DNA of 64,000 bases, from assembly GCA_003640385.1 (NCBI GenBank), contig RCAB01000063.1, positions 62,001-126,000 of the forward strand, in the 5' to 3' direction. Both the position numbers and the translations under genes were made by a program. This document shows positions 12,701 through 22,653 of the stretch, piece after piece. Each line of letters begins with the position of its first letter. Position 1 is the first letter of the stretch. A model generated the notes under the pieces. That model was not told where the DNA came from and did not search any database. It saw only the letters and a program-made list of their open reading frames with translations. Source of the stretch: Setaria digitata (lineage: Eukaryota; Nematoda; Chromadorea; Rhabditida; Setariidae).

Positions 12701-14467
12701 CAAAATTACTAAATCTATAATGTAGCGTGTAGTAATTAACGCCAATATAATTACTATAGTAAAGTAAAAAGTAAAAATAAAAGTAGTATTTTTTTTTTTA
12801 TTGTTAAAATCCTACCAAGATTTTAATAAAATCTATAAATATTTTTATACAATGCATTTTCTTTTCCTTTTTTTTTTTTTTTTTTTTTTTAATAGATTGA
12901 TGAACAACTTCGTGAAGATATCATTGAACGAAGGAATATCAGAATGGCTGATCGTATTGCAAGATTATTACGATGGAAAGTTGGCAAGCAATATTTTTTC
13001 GCTTTAGGAGCTGGTATGATATTTTCGAAAATTTAAATACTACCAAGCTTTAAAAAAGAAGAAAAACTGAATAAATTAATGAACAGAAGCTTTATTGAGC
13101 ATTTGAACAGTTGCTTACAAGCGTTAGATATTTAAATTTATTATTTAATTCGCATTTTGCTTTGCTTCTAATTTAATTAATTCAAATGATTTTTTATTGA
13201 ATGCATTTCACAGTTTTTCTTTTTCTTTTTTTCTTTTTTTTTTTTCAAAAGTATTTAAAGCTTATTCAAATGCTAATAATGCTTCTATTCATTAGTTCAT
13301 CCACTTTTTTTTTATCCATCTAATCATTCACTCATTAATTTTATTCAATCATCCATTCACCCACTGATACAAAAAACAAAATCTATTCTTCTTGACAAGA
13401 AGAAAGAGGAAGAAGTCAAAAATTTTTTATCCTAAGAAAACTCTAGATACAGTATTTTTCGATTTCCTTGAATGAAAAATGAGTCAAGTTGACAAACATT
13501 CATTCATTCATTCAATTCATACCGCTTAAAAATTTCAAATATCATTTACAAGTGAACTAATTTTCCAACGACGAAAACATAAGAATTTTCAAGAACAGTC
13601 CTCTTTTTTTCTCCCACAAAATTTTCTATAGTTTTACTGAGACTTATGCATGCATGTTCGACGAATACTTTCGATCTTACGAAGCATTTTGTATTTAGAA
13701 TCCACAAAAAAATCAGGTTATGAATAGAGTTTCAAGGAAAAGGAACTTCGCTTATTGCTTTTTTTTCTTTTTTTTTTTTGTCAACGGTGTATAATATGAT
13801 GATTGAAGATAATGGCAAAAATAAGATATCACAATAGTAATGTGAGAATTTTTCTCGGAATATATCAGGTTAAAAATGAGAAATATTGCACATTCGGTGC
13901 TGCTAATACTGTAATTATGATATGCGACGAAATACTTTTGTAGTATGAGAAAGGTTAAGTGCATCATCTAATATATATAGTTCGAGAAACCATAAGAACA
14001 TAATTTTATTCAATTTAATTAAACTTCTAGGTCATTTCCTGGGTCGCAAGTCAGTTTTGACACTTTTAGAATCTCACGGATTCGTTACAAAGGCTATTAC
14101 GGAAAACGATGAGATTAGGTAAGTGATTTTAACGACGAATTGAATAAACTTTTGATCTATCCTTCATAGTTCCTCGATACGTTCAGAAAATTGCTTTATA
14201 TATGTCCATAAGTACTCTGCGTACTATAAAGTAAGGAAAGCAAACAGTATCAGATAAATATTTAGTTTTCGAGACTATGCGAACGACAGGCGGGTATACG
14301 TATTCAACGAGTTATGGGTACGTGACGAAGAAGTAAAAACTGACCTAACAACTGATGTCATACTTACTGTGGGTGAATTAGCCAGTAGCCGAAGTTCAGT
14401 CAGAAAAGGCCGATCTCAAACTATCGTTTTCATTGTGACGGTTGTAATTTCATTTACCATATCATGA
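6386..14467 (+). CDS. TIKI-family (TraB/TIKI) membrane metalloprotease
   Basis: Ten exons join in phase to 429 aa: 6386-6472, 7418-7523, 9283-9450, 10362-10472, 10946-11106, 11410-11445, 12443-12655, 12896-13013, 14031-14118 and 14266-14467. TIKI proteases act at the cell surface or in the secretory path and inactivate Wnt by cleaving its N-terminus. Exon 1 encodes a signal peptide (MKILPCQLLLMFFLAHS). The two GxxH metal motifs are GTIH (52-55) and GAGH (332-335), and the conserved acidic strand FELDL holds Glu82. Mid-protein blocks WERRRPVWL, LDLFLAQ and SYKCGSL match the vertebrate TIKI pattern. A hydrophobic segment at about 414-428 ends the protein, as a membrane or GPI anchor. Intron 2 has a GC donor (AG|GCAAGT at 7524). 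Exon 4 uses a weak acceptor (ATTAAG). Length is close to that of the family. Confidence 0.93.
8344..8506 (-). CDS. Possible terminal exon nested in TIKI intron 2
   Basis: On the opposite strand, inside the second TIKI intron, an acceptor-like TGTATTTTAG is followed by an open stretch of about 53 codons. It starts SPRNYFLKYHNGFGYY, is rich in aromatic residues and ends in a stop at 8344. The wider ORF continues upstream to 8574 but becomes Lys/Arg/Glu low complexity there. No upstream exon was found. I do not recognise the sequence, and it may be a chance ORF. Confidence 0.2.
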
Positions 14468-14494
14468 TATATTCGTTTCAGATTAGTTATTTAT
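14468..14494 (+). promoter_or_regulatory. Putative trans-splice acceptor in a very short intercistronic gap
   Basis: ATATTCGTTTCAG ends at 14481, only 14 nt after the TIKI stop codon, and the next in-frame ATG is at 14495. A near-consensus nematode acceptor here suggests that the downstream ORF receives a spliced leader from a shared pre-mRNA. No separate poly(A) signal fits in the gap. It could instead be a cis acceptor for an alternative TIKI 3' exon. Confidence 0.5.
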
Positions 14495-15182
14495 ATGTCA
14501 GTTCATATCGTTAATATGAGCATCTGTCATACCAATGATATTTCAAGTCAATATTTTGAACAATGCTTTGTGACAACATATGTTATGTAAAAATTTCATG
14601 ATTAAATCTATAAAATATCTCCTACGCACAAAAGAAATTAAACTCTTTCATATTCAGAGACTCTTCTGAATTCTGTAAAACAGGTTACCTAAAATACAAA
14701 ACAGTAAGAAGTGACAGAAAGAACAAGCTCCAAATCGCCACATAATTCGAAAATAAAACAATAAGCCACAGCAATCAGCAATCTATAATATTTCATTGTA
14801 GGACTTGTTCCATTTCAAAATTTCCAAATCCATCAGAAAATACGCTCAAAGAGATTACATTTTATCAAGCGGACCCAAAGGAAAATATCGAATCACTGAT
14901 ATTACAATTGAAGCTAAAGAATATTAGTGGAATGAATGTTGTTCTTGTCTTATTTATCTAAGTTACCTGTTCTTCAACAATTTGACATAAAAATACTGCA
15001 GCTCCCAAAACTACACCGTTTTATTTTAACAGTTCGAAGTACTTTTAAATAATCAAGAAGATTTCTGCCTAAGGCAACTAGATGCATATGATAAAGTTCG
15101 CAGCACGATAACTCAAAAAATAAGAATGATAAGTAAAGAAGAAAAATACTTTAAACTGCTGAAAGAAAGGGAAGAGAATTAA
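14495..15182 (+). CDS. Small predicted coiled-coil protein, downstream cistron of TIKI
   Basis: Three exons join in phase (14495-14586, 14802-14937, 15033-15182) to give 125 aa. The middle and end are Lys/Glu/Leu-rich with a likely helical C-terminus (KIRMISKEEKYFKLLKEREE) that would suit a short coiled coil. The N-terminal exon is less certain. The exon 2 donor (AAT|GTTGTT) is weak, and other in-phase donors lie within a few codons. There is no signal peptide and no domain I recognise. The gene sits on the same strand as TIKI with a possible trans-splice acceptor 14 nt after the TIKI stop, and it is tail to tail with succinyl-CoA ligase, 135 bp away. Confidence 0.45.
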
Positions 15183-15317
15183 ATTAGCAATAAATGGTGT
15201 ACAAACAAGATTTTAAATTAAGAAATCGATAATTTCATCTAACAAATGCTTCGAAGAGAGCTGTGGAGTTTAACGATTGCTATTTTCTCCTCTGAAACGT
15301 GCGGTGGCCATGTAGTT

Positions 15318-16092
15318 TCAGACTTTTTTCAGCAGAACTTTTGCCATCAGTTCACCCATCTTGGCAGGTGATGCTGAGACCTGAATATTACTGCGGAGCA
15401 TCAACCAATGTAACTAATGCAAAACTATCGTGAACATGAGCATACTTGACTTAAATTCCCAAGTTCTTCAACTACTTGTATTTGTCCATTCATTATTTAA
15501 ACTACAGACGATAGAGATATCCCATACTAGAGTTAAATTATAAATTATAGAATACCAAAAGAAGGTCTGACAAAAACAACCCACAATCCCGCAAGCCATC
15601 TGTCACCTGGCTTCCGGAAAATCACATAACTGTTGTAAAATTTTGTAAAATTCAGTAAGATGTATTCTAACATGAATTTGAGAAATTCTTGAATAAAACA
15701 TCGTCGAAAGACTTACATGGACTCCAGCGCTTTTCAATGCTTCAATTTTATCGGCAGCAGTTCCTTTACCACCTGCAATAATTGCACCAGCGTGTCCCAT
15801 CCGTCGGCCAGGCGGTGCGGTCTGGCCAGCAATAAATGACACCACTGCTTTAGCATTTGGACCCTAAAAAACCTAAGTTTGTCATAAAATATTTCAAAAA
15901 TAAAACCACAAATTCTTTTTGTCATATTTTCACATTGAACAGGTCAGCAAAAAAAAGAAAAAAAAACAATACCGAATTATTTTCTTTCAAAAATTCGGCA
16001 GCTTTCTCTTCGTCTTGTCCACCAATTTCACCAATTAAAATAATACCTACAAAAAGAGAGTGACTCTGTTACGGTTTTGATTCGCTGTAGTG

Positions 16093-16123
<31 letters not shown>

Positions 16124-17744
16124 ACTTTAGAAGCCAAAATATAAAAGTCAAACCCTTAGTTTGAGGGTCCTTCAGGAAAATATCAAGACAATCAATGAAG
16201 TTTGTGCCGTTGAATGGATCACCACCAATGCCGACGCATAATGTCTGACCAAGACCACAAAGCGTTGTTTGATGGACTGCCTCATATGTCAAAGTTCCCG
16301 ATCGGGAAACGACACCAATAACTCCTTTTCGGTGTATATGTCCGGGCATAATACCTATTTTGCATTCTTCGGGCTGGAAGCTATGGGAGAAAAGTAGTGG
16401 AAACATAAGAAGCAGCTGAAGTTATTAGTAACTTACTTCTGCAAAACTATGACACTTTTGAAATACAAATTCGGGTAGAACTATTAGATTTACTACCACA
16501 TACCAATATTCCCTCATTTATTTTCTAATGATACCAGAATCCAATGAAAACAGAAGCATACACAAATTATTCCGGGACAGTTCGGACCAAGAAGACGAGT
16601 TTTGTTCTGCTTCATTAATTTATTGCGAACTTTAACCATATCCTGCTGCGGAATGCCTTCTGTAACACAAACAACTAGTGGAATTTCCGCATCTATTGCT
16701 TCTTCGATTGCTTTAGCGGCAACGCGTCCCGGTACATAAATAATTGATGCATCTGCACCCGTTGCTTCACGAGCCTGCAATCTGCGACATATTCCTATTG
16801 AAGAAAAAACATTCATATACACAAGGCAACGAAGGTTTCAAAAGCCAAGGAGATAAAATTATACGATCTATTGCGCATCGCATCCTTCTAAAAGTCCATC
16901 AAAGACTCGTTCACCTACTTCTTTCTCCGTTACTTGTTTTGAAAGTTCATGTCTCCAAATCAGAAAATATACAATATGTATGCATGTGGCTAATGTTGAT
17001 CCAAGTGTTGATACTTTCCAAAAGAACGAGTGGAAGAAACCTCGTTAACTTGTTTTCACTAGTAAAACCAATATAAAAGGCACAAAATATAAGACCTAAA
17101 CTAACTTCTTTCACAGTAGCAAATACGGGTCTGTCAAGATGGGTTGTACCGGCTTTGCCTGGTGAAACACCTCCAACAACATTGGTATTATAATCTATCA
17201 TCTGTTGCCCATGAAAAGTTGCCTAAAATAAAAGGCAAATTTTTCTTATATTTAATCTCTTCTTTCCAAAAGACAATAAAACACCAAAAGCATCATAAAA
17301 CCATTAAATGTCACAGATTAGTCGATACTGCACTACATCTAGGCCATAAGCAACAAGTTCGAAATTCAGCCAAAAAATTTAATCCATCTTTTTTTGCACG
17401 ATATCTGCTAGAAAATGAATAATAATAAATGTTCAACTAAAATCTCGCCATACCTGTTTCCCTGTGAACCCTTGAATTATCAACTTAGTATTTTTATTAA
17501 TCCGTAAAGCACTCCGAGTACTCGTATAATGCCGCACTAATCCTAAAATATAAAATGGCAAGAATTACTAATGTTTAAACATGAAAGAATCACCACGAAA
17601 TACTGAATAGATACAGGAAATTAAATGATCAAATTTAACAACTTCAAGATTTTTCTTCCTTATCTTCCATTCAGATAAACTTAACTAACCTGTAGCAATC
17701 ATATACGCTTGTCGGCCAGGTTTCATTGTTCGTAATGAAGACAT
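15318..17744 (-). CDS. SUCLG1: Succinyl-CoA ligase (ADP/GDP-forming) subunit alpha, mitochondrial
   Basis: This is the alpha subunit of the TCA-cycle enzyme that converts succinyl-CoA and NDP + Pi to succinate, CoA and NTP in the matrix. Eight exons: 17690-17744, 17454-17542, 17106-17222, 16562-16774, 16154-16373, 15973-16046, 15717-15863 and 15318-15380. They join in phase to 325 aa, the usual length. The N-terminus is Arg-rich with no acidic residues, as expected for mitochondrial import. The CoA-binding Rossmann part holds GFTGKQ and [17 protein letters not shown] and [11 protein letters not shown] follow. The phosphorylated active-site His is in RRMGHAGAI (His280). The residue before PEECKIG is Cys, set by splicing of exon 4 to 5. 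TTTTTCAG just upstream of the ATG (exon edge at 17766) is a probable spliced-leader site. Confidence 0.96.
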
Positions 17745-17766
17745 CGCTATTCCAGAAACAATGACA

Positions 17767-18438
17767 CTGAAAAACCCTAGCCAAAAATAGCAAGTGAGAA
17801 ATTAATCATCGAGGAAGAGATCCAACGTGCAGTAAATGTTGTAAGGCGCAAATGATAACGAAAGAAAAAGTTGAAAAAGATGAGTGCCACATGAGACGAG
17901 AATGAAGGATAAAGAGTTCAAGACTGTTAACGCTATGTAACACAGAGCACAGCCTCTTCAAGTGATGGTACTTTCTTCACATAAAATTATTTCTAACCAT
18001 CGAAATGAAAACTTGAACGATTAATCTTTCGCAGAAAGACGGAAAGAAGAAAGAGAGAACAGACGTTCGGAATGACAGGCCATTTGATCATCAAAGTAGC
18101 GTCATGATTTAGACCGTGAAACGATTCCTGCAAGCGATCGGCTGTTCAGGATTCCGGTGGTACAGTTTGTTGGGTTTCTTGCCCATCAGTTTCCGGATAA
18201 TTCCCGGTGTTTCGTTTAACCGGGCCGCTATGCATGTGAAATAAGATGTTCAGGATGAAAAAATTAAAATTACTTCCTGTTTGAGAAACAATGAATCTGT
18301 AATTGATTTTGTTGGATGGTTATCGTTACAGAGTAAAGTGTTGTATGAAAATTCTGGATTTATTCCAAAATCAGTATTGATTTAATCGTTTAACAGGACT
18401 TCCAACAATTCATAAATAAGGATCGAAAAAAAAAGCTG
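17767..18438. other. Divergent intergenic/promoter region
   Basis: About 670 bp between succinyl-CoA ligase (-) and the small gene at 18439 (+). GC content is locally higher around 18050-18240. No tRNA or other RNA fold and no ORF of interest was seen. It probably carries promoters for both directions, which is inference from the layout. Confidence 0.4.
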
Positions 18439-18738
18439 ATGATAGACAAGCCGAACAGTAACAATTTAAATGCTGTTCTGGCAATGTATACATTGATGAC
18501 AAATGCTGATAAAGAAGTAAGGTGTATATATATATATATATATATATGCATTGCCTGTCATAATTCTATAACGAATACTTTTCGGATCCGATTTTCATAT
18601 ATTTCAGTAAAATTTCTTAATTTCACATAAAACATGCTATATGAGTTTAACAATATATTGGAAACGGATATTGAATCCGACTCGCTCAAACTGTCTGAAA
18701 TATTTGGACCGATAAGCAGTGTAAAACATCTTAAATAA
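18439..18738 (+). CDS. Small hypothetical protein (56 aa, two exons)
   Basis: Exon 1 (18439-18516) starts MIDKPNSNNLNAVLAMYTLM and ends at a good donor (GAA|GTAAGG). Exon 2 (18646-18738) reads FNNILETDIESDSLKLSEIF and ends in a stop; its acceptor (TATGAG) is weak. The joined 56-aa product is acidic and probably helical, with no signal peptide or membrane segment. I do not recognise it. The intron contains a TA run. It is head to head with succinyl-CoA ligase and tail to tail with the G-alpha gene. A longer gene with other 3' exons is possible. Confidence 0.4.
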
Positions 18739-19193
18739 TTTCAAAAATTATGAGAGTGTTTTAAATAAAATTTGTTTTTGTGAGCTGTTGTCCACACGCA
18801 ATGTTAAAACATAATTCTTAATCAGGTTGATTTTTTTTTTGTTAATTATTGCAGATTTTTATCAATCCTTTATTTAGTTAAAAAAGGAAAACAAGATTTG
18901 AGACTAAGCTATAGCATCTTTTTGTCACCACCAGTTTTAAAACTGAAGATTTAATTCTTATAATATGTGTAAGGTGATTTGAAGTCATTGAAATTTGAAC
19001 TCATTTTAAAATTAGGGGAAAAAACTGAAGAAAGATAATATCAACACATGGCATTGCTGAGAACAAAATTGAATGAATGAATTTCCATCGACCAAAAAAG
19101 ATCTTTTTTTTTTTTAATCCATGCAATCATTTAAAATGGCATCGGTATTAACCTCTCTGCTCTATTGTAATCAACGTAATCACATTATTATCA
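18739..19193. other. Intergenic, 3' flanks of two converging genes
   Basis: About 455 bp of AT-rich sequence between converging genes. No further exon seen. Confidence 0.5.
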
Positions 19194-21906
19194 TTATTGC
19201 ATCATTAATGCTTTCAAGTTCTGCTCCAAAATTGTTTCACGACAATCCTTGAATACACGTCTGATATTTTCCGTATCTACAGCAGTAGTGAAATGGTAGA
19301 AAAATGGTCGTCGTTTATCACGTCGACAATTTTCAAACTTATCCACCAAAAAAAATTGCACATCCCTCAAATTATTGTGATCACCCGTGAAATCAGCGAA
19401 ATATTGTCGGATATCCGATTTTGGAACCTTCTCTGCAAAATTATTTTTGCAAATTTACCCAAAACAAAGGAAGAAAAAAAGTCTCTAAAATTGTATGCTT
19501 TCATTGTATTGCAATAATTTAGATAATTAATTAAAATGTTTCATTTATAAATATTCAGCGAGCACAATTTGCAACAACTTCTCAACACCATTCACACATC
19601 TCCTGAAGACATTACACTGTCAAATCGGAGAGAAAAAAAAAAAAAAAAAAAAAAAGTTAAAAATTAACATACGTTCAAGCAAATCACTTTTATTCATAAA
19701 CAATATTATAGAAACATTGGCGAATGATTTATTATTGGCAATTGTTTCAAAAACAGATCGAGATTCAATAACACGATTCGTTCTTCGATCTTCAAGAATA
19801 ACCTGCAAAAGGAATAGAATATTCTGTCATATTTGAAAGCGCACCTATGAAAGTAAATCTTTGCAGAATTTGAATTTATTGAGAAAAAAAAAAAAAAAAA
19901 ATGGGAATTTTAGATAAATTATAGCATCAGGATGGAAAGAAAGAATTATTTTCCAAACAATTTCAATCCTTAAAACATTACGAATAAAGTTTATTTATCG
20001 AAAAAAAAAATTGGAATTAATAGAAAAATTACCTGATCATATTCACATGAAGCAACCAAAAATAGTATGCTTGTAATACCCTCAAAGCACTGAAACCATT
20101 TCTGTCGCTGTGATCGTTGTCCACCAACATCAATAAATCTGCAAAACCATTCACATCTCATCGTTTTAAATAAGAAATTCAAATTAAAAAATAGAAACAT
20201 TTTTAAAATTTCTCTTATTCTACACAGAAATAGCAAGCAAATTCATGAATTCCACAGTAGTTAAAAACAATAAAATTCTGATGTACAATTTTCCAAATTA
20301 AATCGAAAATTGATTCTAATTTCGAATATATTAATGTTGATCAAAAATTCTATTTTAAACAATGCTATAGATACTATGAAACCACTGTTAAAATAACACC
20401 GGTACTTAATTTATTTAAATTAATACCTAAATGAAATTCGTTGTATTTCAAAAACATGTTCAGTTATTCCTCGTGTAGCTTTTCGACAAAATAATATATC
20501 CCGGTTAGTTGGACAATAATCCGGCATTGCTACTCGATTGATATGATCGAAAAAGTACATACAAGAATCAGACTAAAACAAAAACTTTAAATCAATCCAA
20601 TACAAACGTGTTTTTGCATGAATGAAATTAATTTATTTCCATGTACAACTTTGCCATCCTATTGATAATATTGAATAGTATAACTTTTGTACTCCCACTT
20701 ACAGGATCTTATAATTTCAAAATTTTCATCCTTTCAAAATATTGCTGTCCTCGTACTAAACTTACAATCTGAAAAAGATTCCGTTGTTCATAAGTTTGCT
20801 TGATGGAAGCATCATCCCAAAAATCTCGTATTAACGGTGCAACTTCGGCGAAAGTTGGCTGGTCGATGCCTCTCATGATATCTGTTGCTGTAAACCTAAA
20901 AACTAATTAAAACCAGGAAATAATTTAGAAATATTTACAGTGTTTCTTCCATTGCTATGAATATAATTTTACCTCATAACAGCATCAACATTCTTTTGCC
21001 GCTCAGGATTTTTCCAAGCATATCCTAGCTTCTGTCGTGCATCCAGAAGTACTCTCATTGCCCCAATTATATTCTGTAATTTTCAATTTTTCAAGCAAAT
21101 CTTACCCATAAATCTAAAAATTACTCTGCCGAAAATTACAAAACCATGGTGACTTGTTTTTCACGCAAATTCCAAATATTTATAATCTCAAAATTATTCC
21201 CGGCTTTTTCTCTACACTGAAAACCATAATTTAGCTTAGATTAGCATTTGTAATTTCATCTCAAACTTGATTTGAAGTATATCACAAGTGCTAACTTGAT
21301 AAATTTGCTGTCGATATGCTCGCACTTCATCAGCAGTAAATTCACCTCGACCATTTATGATAACCATTTGTTTGATAAATGTCGATTTACCGGATTCTCC
21401 TGAGCCCAACAGTAAAATTTTCACCTGTTCCCCAACAGCATAATATTACAAATTAGGCACGAATTAATTACTAGTAACTCTAAAGGTATGAAACGTCCTC
21501 ATCTATGTTTTTGTTGTTTTAACTCATAAAGTGAGACTGATTATTCCATGAAATTAACCGAAGATCGATAATAAATTTTGAAAGTATTAAAACTTCTTAA
21601 AATAGATCTCTCAGAAACAGAAAATTGTAAAATCCAACGGAAAATTCATAAAAAGAAGAAATGAAATCTTGGAGTAAATAATTATTATTCATAAAAATGT
21701 TTTCAATAAATTTCCACTATCAAATTATTCCATACTTTCCAATCAAAAACTTAATGACTCACAAATACACAGTAAATTTTCACTAGAAAAAACTTGCTAA
21801 TTACCTGTCGCCGTAATTGTTTTCTCTCTTTTTGAAGCTGCTTTTCGATGATTCTTGTTTGTTCATCAGTGTGCCTTCTACAGCATAATCCAAATGCTGC
21901 CATCAT
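19194..21906 (-). CDS. gpa-12: Heterotrimeric G protein alpha subunit, G12/13 class
   Basis: This is a GTP-binding switch protein of the G12/13 class, which couples receptors to RhoGEF/Rho signalling at the plasma membrane. Eight exons: 21805-21906, 21296-21424, 20973-21073, 20766-20895, 20427-20572, 20033-20138, 19673-19802 and 19194-19432. They join in phase to 360 aa. P-loop GSGESGKST at 41-49; switch I RKATRGIT with Arg188 and Thr191; switch [18 protein letters not shown] with catalytic Gln210; NKSD at 275-278; TTAVD guanine loop at 330-334; C-terminus LKALMMQ. Class-marking stretches are EDRRTNR and the RSQRQ form of switch II. There is no Gly2 for myristoylation, but a Cys-Cys pair near the N-terminus could be palmitoylated. 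An AG acceptor 13 nt before the ATG pair (edge 21919) fits spliced-leader addition. Confidence 0.94.
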
Positions 21907-22295
21907 ACTGCCCAAAGATCTAAATTTTTTTTCTTTTTATTTTCAAATTTTTGCAATCTTCGTATTTCCTTAGAAAGTATTGATTAAAGGCAAACTATAA
22001 GCAAATCATTAATTAAGCTCGGAGATCTCATCAAGTCTCATGACTTATTTAATTTCTTTTTTCATCACATATTGAATCAGTCATTAACGATTAATTTATT
22101 ATTTCTTAGCAAAATCAAAACTTGCTATTTATATGATTCACATAATTTTTCATTATATATGCAAATTTAAAAGATAAAATTTAAAAAATTAGGCGTATAT
22201 AAGCATAAAATGAAGAGCATACACAAGAGAAAATGAAATTAAATTTATAGAATGAAAAATCAGCAATAGCTATAATTATGAACTCTCCTCTTTTT

Positions 22296-22330
<35 letters not shown>

Positions 22331-22413
22331 AAAGGGAATCAAATAGTTTTTACAAAACTTTCTACTAATTTAACTGTGATTTGAATTTTTTGTTGCGTGG
22401 ATTTTTAGGTGAC
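21907..22413. other. Divergent intergenic region with (CT)n
   Basis: About 500 bp between the G-alpha start (-) and the small ORF at 22414 (+). It contains a perfect CT microsatellite at 22301-22328 and otherwise AT-rich sequence. Promoter function is inferred from layout only. Confidence 0.4.
22301..22328. repeat. (CT)n microsatellite
   Basis: Fourteen uninterrupted CT units, preceded by a short poly-T run. Confidence 0.95.
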
Positions 22414-22653
22414 ATGGAAGTTTTGAAAAAAACTGCGACTTTCTTTTTTTCAGCTGGCTATTTAAAAATTATATACCTATTTTTTAAATTTCCAAAACGC
22501 TGGATAAAGATTTTTTTTATTCGTTCTTTTCAATATTACTCACACAAGTATGAGGATGATGATTTATGTGTCCTCAGCGAAAGCAATGATATGCTGATTG
22601 AAGAAGATACTGAATATCAAATTGCTATAAAAATATTTCCATATGATGTTTGA
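22414..22653 (+). CDS. Small hypothetical membrane protein (79 aa)
   Basis: A single-exon ORF of 79 codons. An acceptor-like GGATTTTTAG ends at 22408, five bases before the ATG, as expected for spliced-leader addition. The product has a hydrophobic segment near residues 9-25, a basic patch (KFPKRWIK) and a strongly acidic tail (KYEDDDLCVLSESND, IEEDTEY). This may be a small single-pass protein. I do not recognise it. It could also be a 3' exon of a longer plus-strand gene. Confidence 0.35.
   Translation: MEVLKKTATFFFSAGYLKIIYLFFKFPKRWIKIFFIRSFQYYSHKYEDDDLCVLSESNDMLIEEDTEYQIAIKIFPYDV

Noticed and set aside
18040..18240. GC-richer block considered as a tRNA or structured RNA
   Set aside because: No cloverleaf, A-box/B-box pair or long stem could be found; it is more likely promoter sequence.
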